Assembly (NCBI GenBank): GCA_041167675.1
Contig: JBEEIB010000212.1
Span: 1-7,141 of the forward strand
Source of the DNA: DASTDH01 sp041167675
GTDB lineage: Bacteria > Verrucomicrobiota > Verrucomicrobiia > Chthoniobacterales > JAFAMB01
Direction: 5' to 3'
DNA: 7,141 nt
A program made the translations under genes and the position numbers. The stretch's first letter is position 1; each line of letters opens with the position of its first letter. The notes below the pieces were generated by a model. It ran no database searches, was not told where the DNA came from, and worked only from the letters and a program-made list of their open reading frames with translations. This document shows, one piece after another, positions 5,183 to 7,141 of the stretch.

Positions 5183-7141
5183 CTAGAAGAAAATCTTCAA
5201 GGAAAGTTGCAGCGCTCGAGCTTCGCTCGGGAACACCGCACTAAAGTTGTTGAAGATGCCGCGTTGCGGTTCAAGGGCGTTGCGCGCCGAACCGGTAACG
5301 CCCTGGGCAGTCACCGCGTTGGTCGCTCCACCGAGCGCACCGGGGCCAGCACCCGCGGCGCAGCATGGAATAAATTGTGGATGATTCAACAAGTTGAAGG
5401 CCTGCACTCCGAACTCAACTTTGTACCGCTCGGTGATCACGAAGCGCTTGATCGCCGTAGCGTCGAAGTTGTTCGTTGGGGGAGTGAGAACGGTATTACG
5501 GCCGGTGTTGGCTAGAGCGCCGTAGTAGGCTTGGATGTATTTCGCGTTGGGATTGAGTGCGGCGTAGCCCACGACGTTGCCAACAGTATTCACACCCACC
5601 GGGCAAGAAGAAGGCGAGCCGTCGAACGCCGGATTTCCGGTACAAAAGATATTCGCCTCTGTGCAATCTGCGGTCGGAATCGCGCTGGTACAGAGAGGCA
5701 TAACCCCACTCCCGGTGACTCCCTTACCTGCGGGATTAGTGATGGCGCGATCCCCAGCTGAGTCGCCGTTCAAGTTGGCGTCGACTCCGCTTTGCGCGGT
5801 TGCCCACTCGCCGGTCTGATAGGTGTAGATCGGGGCGATCTCCCAATTACCGAGAACGTTCCTGGTAAACGCATTGCCACTCTTGAAGAAAGGTTCGTCA
5901 TATACCAACGCCAGAGTAAAGCGGTGGCGATGATCCAAAGCTGAGTTTGCGCGGTCAGCAGACAAGTTCTCAAAGTCCTGCTGGCGGCGCGGTGTGAGGT
6001 CGGTGGTGTGGAAGTCTGCAGTGCTGTTATCGATTAAGTGGCTGTAGGTGTAAGCCCCAACGAACTGCAGTCCATGGCTCATGCGGCGGGTAACCTGCAG
6101 GGCCAAGCCGTGATACGTCGAAGATCCGGCTGGGATGAACGCTGTAAGGGCATTTTGATTGAAACCAGCAGCATCATAGAGTGGCACTATGCCATCACTG
6201 CTATTTAGAATTGTGCCCAGATTTACTGTCGAAGCGTCCAAGGCGGCTTGCGATGGCACATTTCCGATGAAGGTGGGCAGGTGCAAAGCAGGAGTCGTCT
6301 GAGCCGCAAGGTTGACAATCGATTGCACGTCGAGATGAATCCCTCGAGTGCCAATGTAGCGCATCTCGACGGTGTAATCATTCCAGAAGCTGTGCTGAAC
6401 ACCCAAGGTCCAATCCATGGACTTCGGATCCAATACGTTTGGCGGATAATAAGTCGTGGTAGCCGCTCGTGCGGCCGCCGGAGTAGCAAACGTCTTAGCA
6501 CCTCCCGTTCCAGGCGGCAAGCCGCCGTTGGCGAGAAAATTCGGAGTATTTGCTGTAAGTGACGGGGTGTTCTCTGTAACGCTCAACTCTGGTGGCAAAG
6601 ACAAAATGCCGATGTTGTCGTAGTGGACGTCATACGCGATTCCGAAACCGCCGCGGATAGACGTCTTGCCACTGGTGCCGGGCGAATAGGCGAATCCCAC
6701 ACGCGGTCCCCAGTCGTTCTTGGGAGCGCGAGGCTCATCAAATACCGCGACGCCAGGCACGGAGGCGAGGCTGTTCAGGCTTTGCGACCGAATGCCGAAT
6801 GGTGTGGTGGTGTATTCGTAACGCATGCCGAAGTTCAATGTAAGATTTTGCCTGATTCTCCAGTTGTCGTTGACGAACCAATAGACAGCGGATTGATCGC
6901 CGTAATAGGTGGACTGGCCTACGCTTCTCTGAGCGAGGAAATCAGGGCTCAGGTCGTCCAGATATTGCTGCAAAGTAGTGTATTCGTAGTCGCCACGCGC
7001 TCTCTGCGTGAACGATTGAGGAGAGATGTACTTGCGACCCTCAATACCCAGCTTCACAGTGTGTTTATTGTGGGTCCAGCTGATGTTGTCGGATAACTGA
7101 TAGGTGTTAATAATCGTGAACTGCGGTGCGTTTTGATCCGG
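5183..7141 (-). CDS. TonB-dependent receptor (Oar-like), C-terminal part, 5' end outside window
   Basis: This is a second outer-membrane receptor of the Oar/TonB-dependent type, with unknown substrate. The frame is open to the right edge (652 residues visible), so the GTG at 7057 is internal (…NKHTVKLGIEG…) and the true start lies beyond 7141. Counting from the edge, residues 12-35 (NTYQLSDNISWTHNKHTVKLGIEG) are the early-barrel signature. A canonical strand pair follows (NDNWRIRQNLTLNFGMRYEY), then DWTLGVQHSF, AYTYSHLIDNS, a Cys-containing loop (CTSAIPTADC…FC…SC), ANTGRNT, FNLLNHPQF near 582-590 and the terminal LSLKIFF. The last Phe is the BAM recognition residue. The signal peptide, the N-terminal carboxypeptidase-regulatory-like domain and most of the plug are outside. 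It ends at TAG 5183-5185, followed by a strong terminator. It is a more canonical member than receptor 1. Confidence 0.92.
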   Translation of the reverse strand, partial: PDQNAPQFTIINTYQLSDNISWTHNKHTVKLGIEGRKYISPQSFTQRARGDYEYTTLQQYLDDLSPDFLAQRSVGQSTYYGDQSAVYWFVNDNWRIRQNLTLNFGMRYEYTTTPFGIRSQSLNSLASVPGVAVFDEPRAPKNDWGPRVGFAYSPGTSGKTSIRGGFGIAYDVHYDNIGILSLPPELSVTENTPSLTANTPNFLANGGLPPGTGGAKTFATPAAARAATTTYYPPNVLDPKSMDWTLGVQHSFWNDYTVEMRYIGTRGIHLDVQSIVNLAAQTTPALHLPTFIGNVPSQAALDASTVNLGTILNSSDGIVPLYDAAGFNQNALTAFIPAGSSTYHGLALQVTRRMSHGLQFVGAYTYSHLIDNSTADFHTTDLTPRRQQDFENLSADRANSALDHRHRFTLALVYDEPFFKSGNAFTRNVLGNWEIAPIYTYQTGEWATAQSGVDANLNGDSAGDRAITNPAGKGVTGSGVMPLCTSAIPTADCTEANIFCTGNPAFDGSPSSCPVGVNTVGNVVGYAALNPNAKYIQAYYGALANTGRNTVLTPPTNNFDATAIKRFVITERYKVEFGVQAFNLLNHPQFIPCCAAGAGPGALGGATNAVTAQGVTGSARNALEPQRGIFNNFSAVFPSEARALQLSLKIFF

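Noticed and set aside
6623..7096. Plus-strand 157-codon frame
   Set aside because: It is antisense to receptor 2, without an RBS or recognisable domain.
1..7141. CRISPR array, insertion sequence or integrase gene
   Set aside because: No regularly spaced repeats, terminal inverted repeats with a transposase, or recombinase motifs were found on either strand.

Overview
The window reads as chromosomal DNA of a soil-type Gram-negative bacterium, most probably an Acidobacteriota (Terriglobia-like). Both ends carry large outer-membrane receptors of the Oar / TonB-dependent type that is expanded in that phylum. Between them lie two secreted proteins: a ScyD/ScyE-type beta-propeller and a family of unknown function. 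The phylum assignment is inferred from protein style only; no rRNA or marker gene is present.

Layout, left to right. Bases 1-2160 (+) hold the C-terminal part of a TonB-dependent receptor whose 5' end lies outside the window. A 100-bp convergent gap with a short hairpin follows. A ScyD/ScyE-like propeller gene (2261-3457, -) comes next, preceded by a strong Shine-Dalgarno and a possible 24-codon leader ORF that overlaps its start. From 3516 to 4273 there is no convincing gene. This stretch contains a doubtful small ORF, a 9-bp palindrome and a clear 3' half of a tRNA-Asp(GTC) gene (4008-4052) with no 5' half, which looks like the footprint of a site-specific integration. An uncharacterised secreted protein gene (4274-5017, -) follows. 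A strong intrinsic terminator (5106-5141) then closes a second TonB-dependent receptor gene (5183-7141, -) that runs off the right edge.

Function. The two receptors are convergent paralogues, each cut by the window at about the same point, near the start of the barrel. They would sit in the outer membrane, and the two small proteins are predicted to be exported. No substrate can be named. The terminator separates receptor 2 from the unknown secreted protein, so these two need not be an operon. The tRNA remnant suggests that the sequence to its left (propeller gene and perhaps receptor 1) could belong to an inserted element and the sequence to its right to the older chromosome. No integrase, transposase, CRISPR array or defence gene is visible, and I did not find a clearly new multi-gene system. 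The tRNA-derived junction is the most interesting signal.
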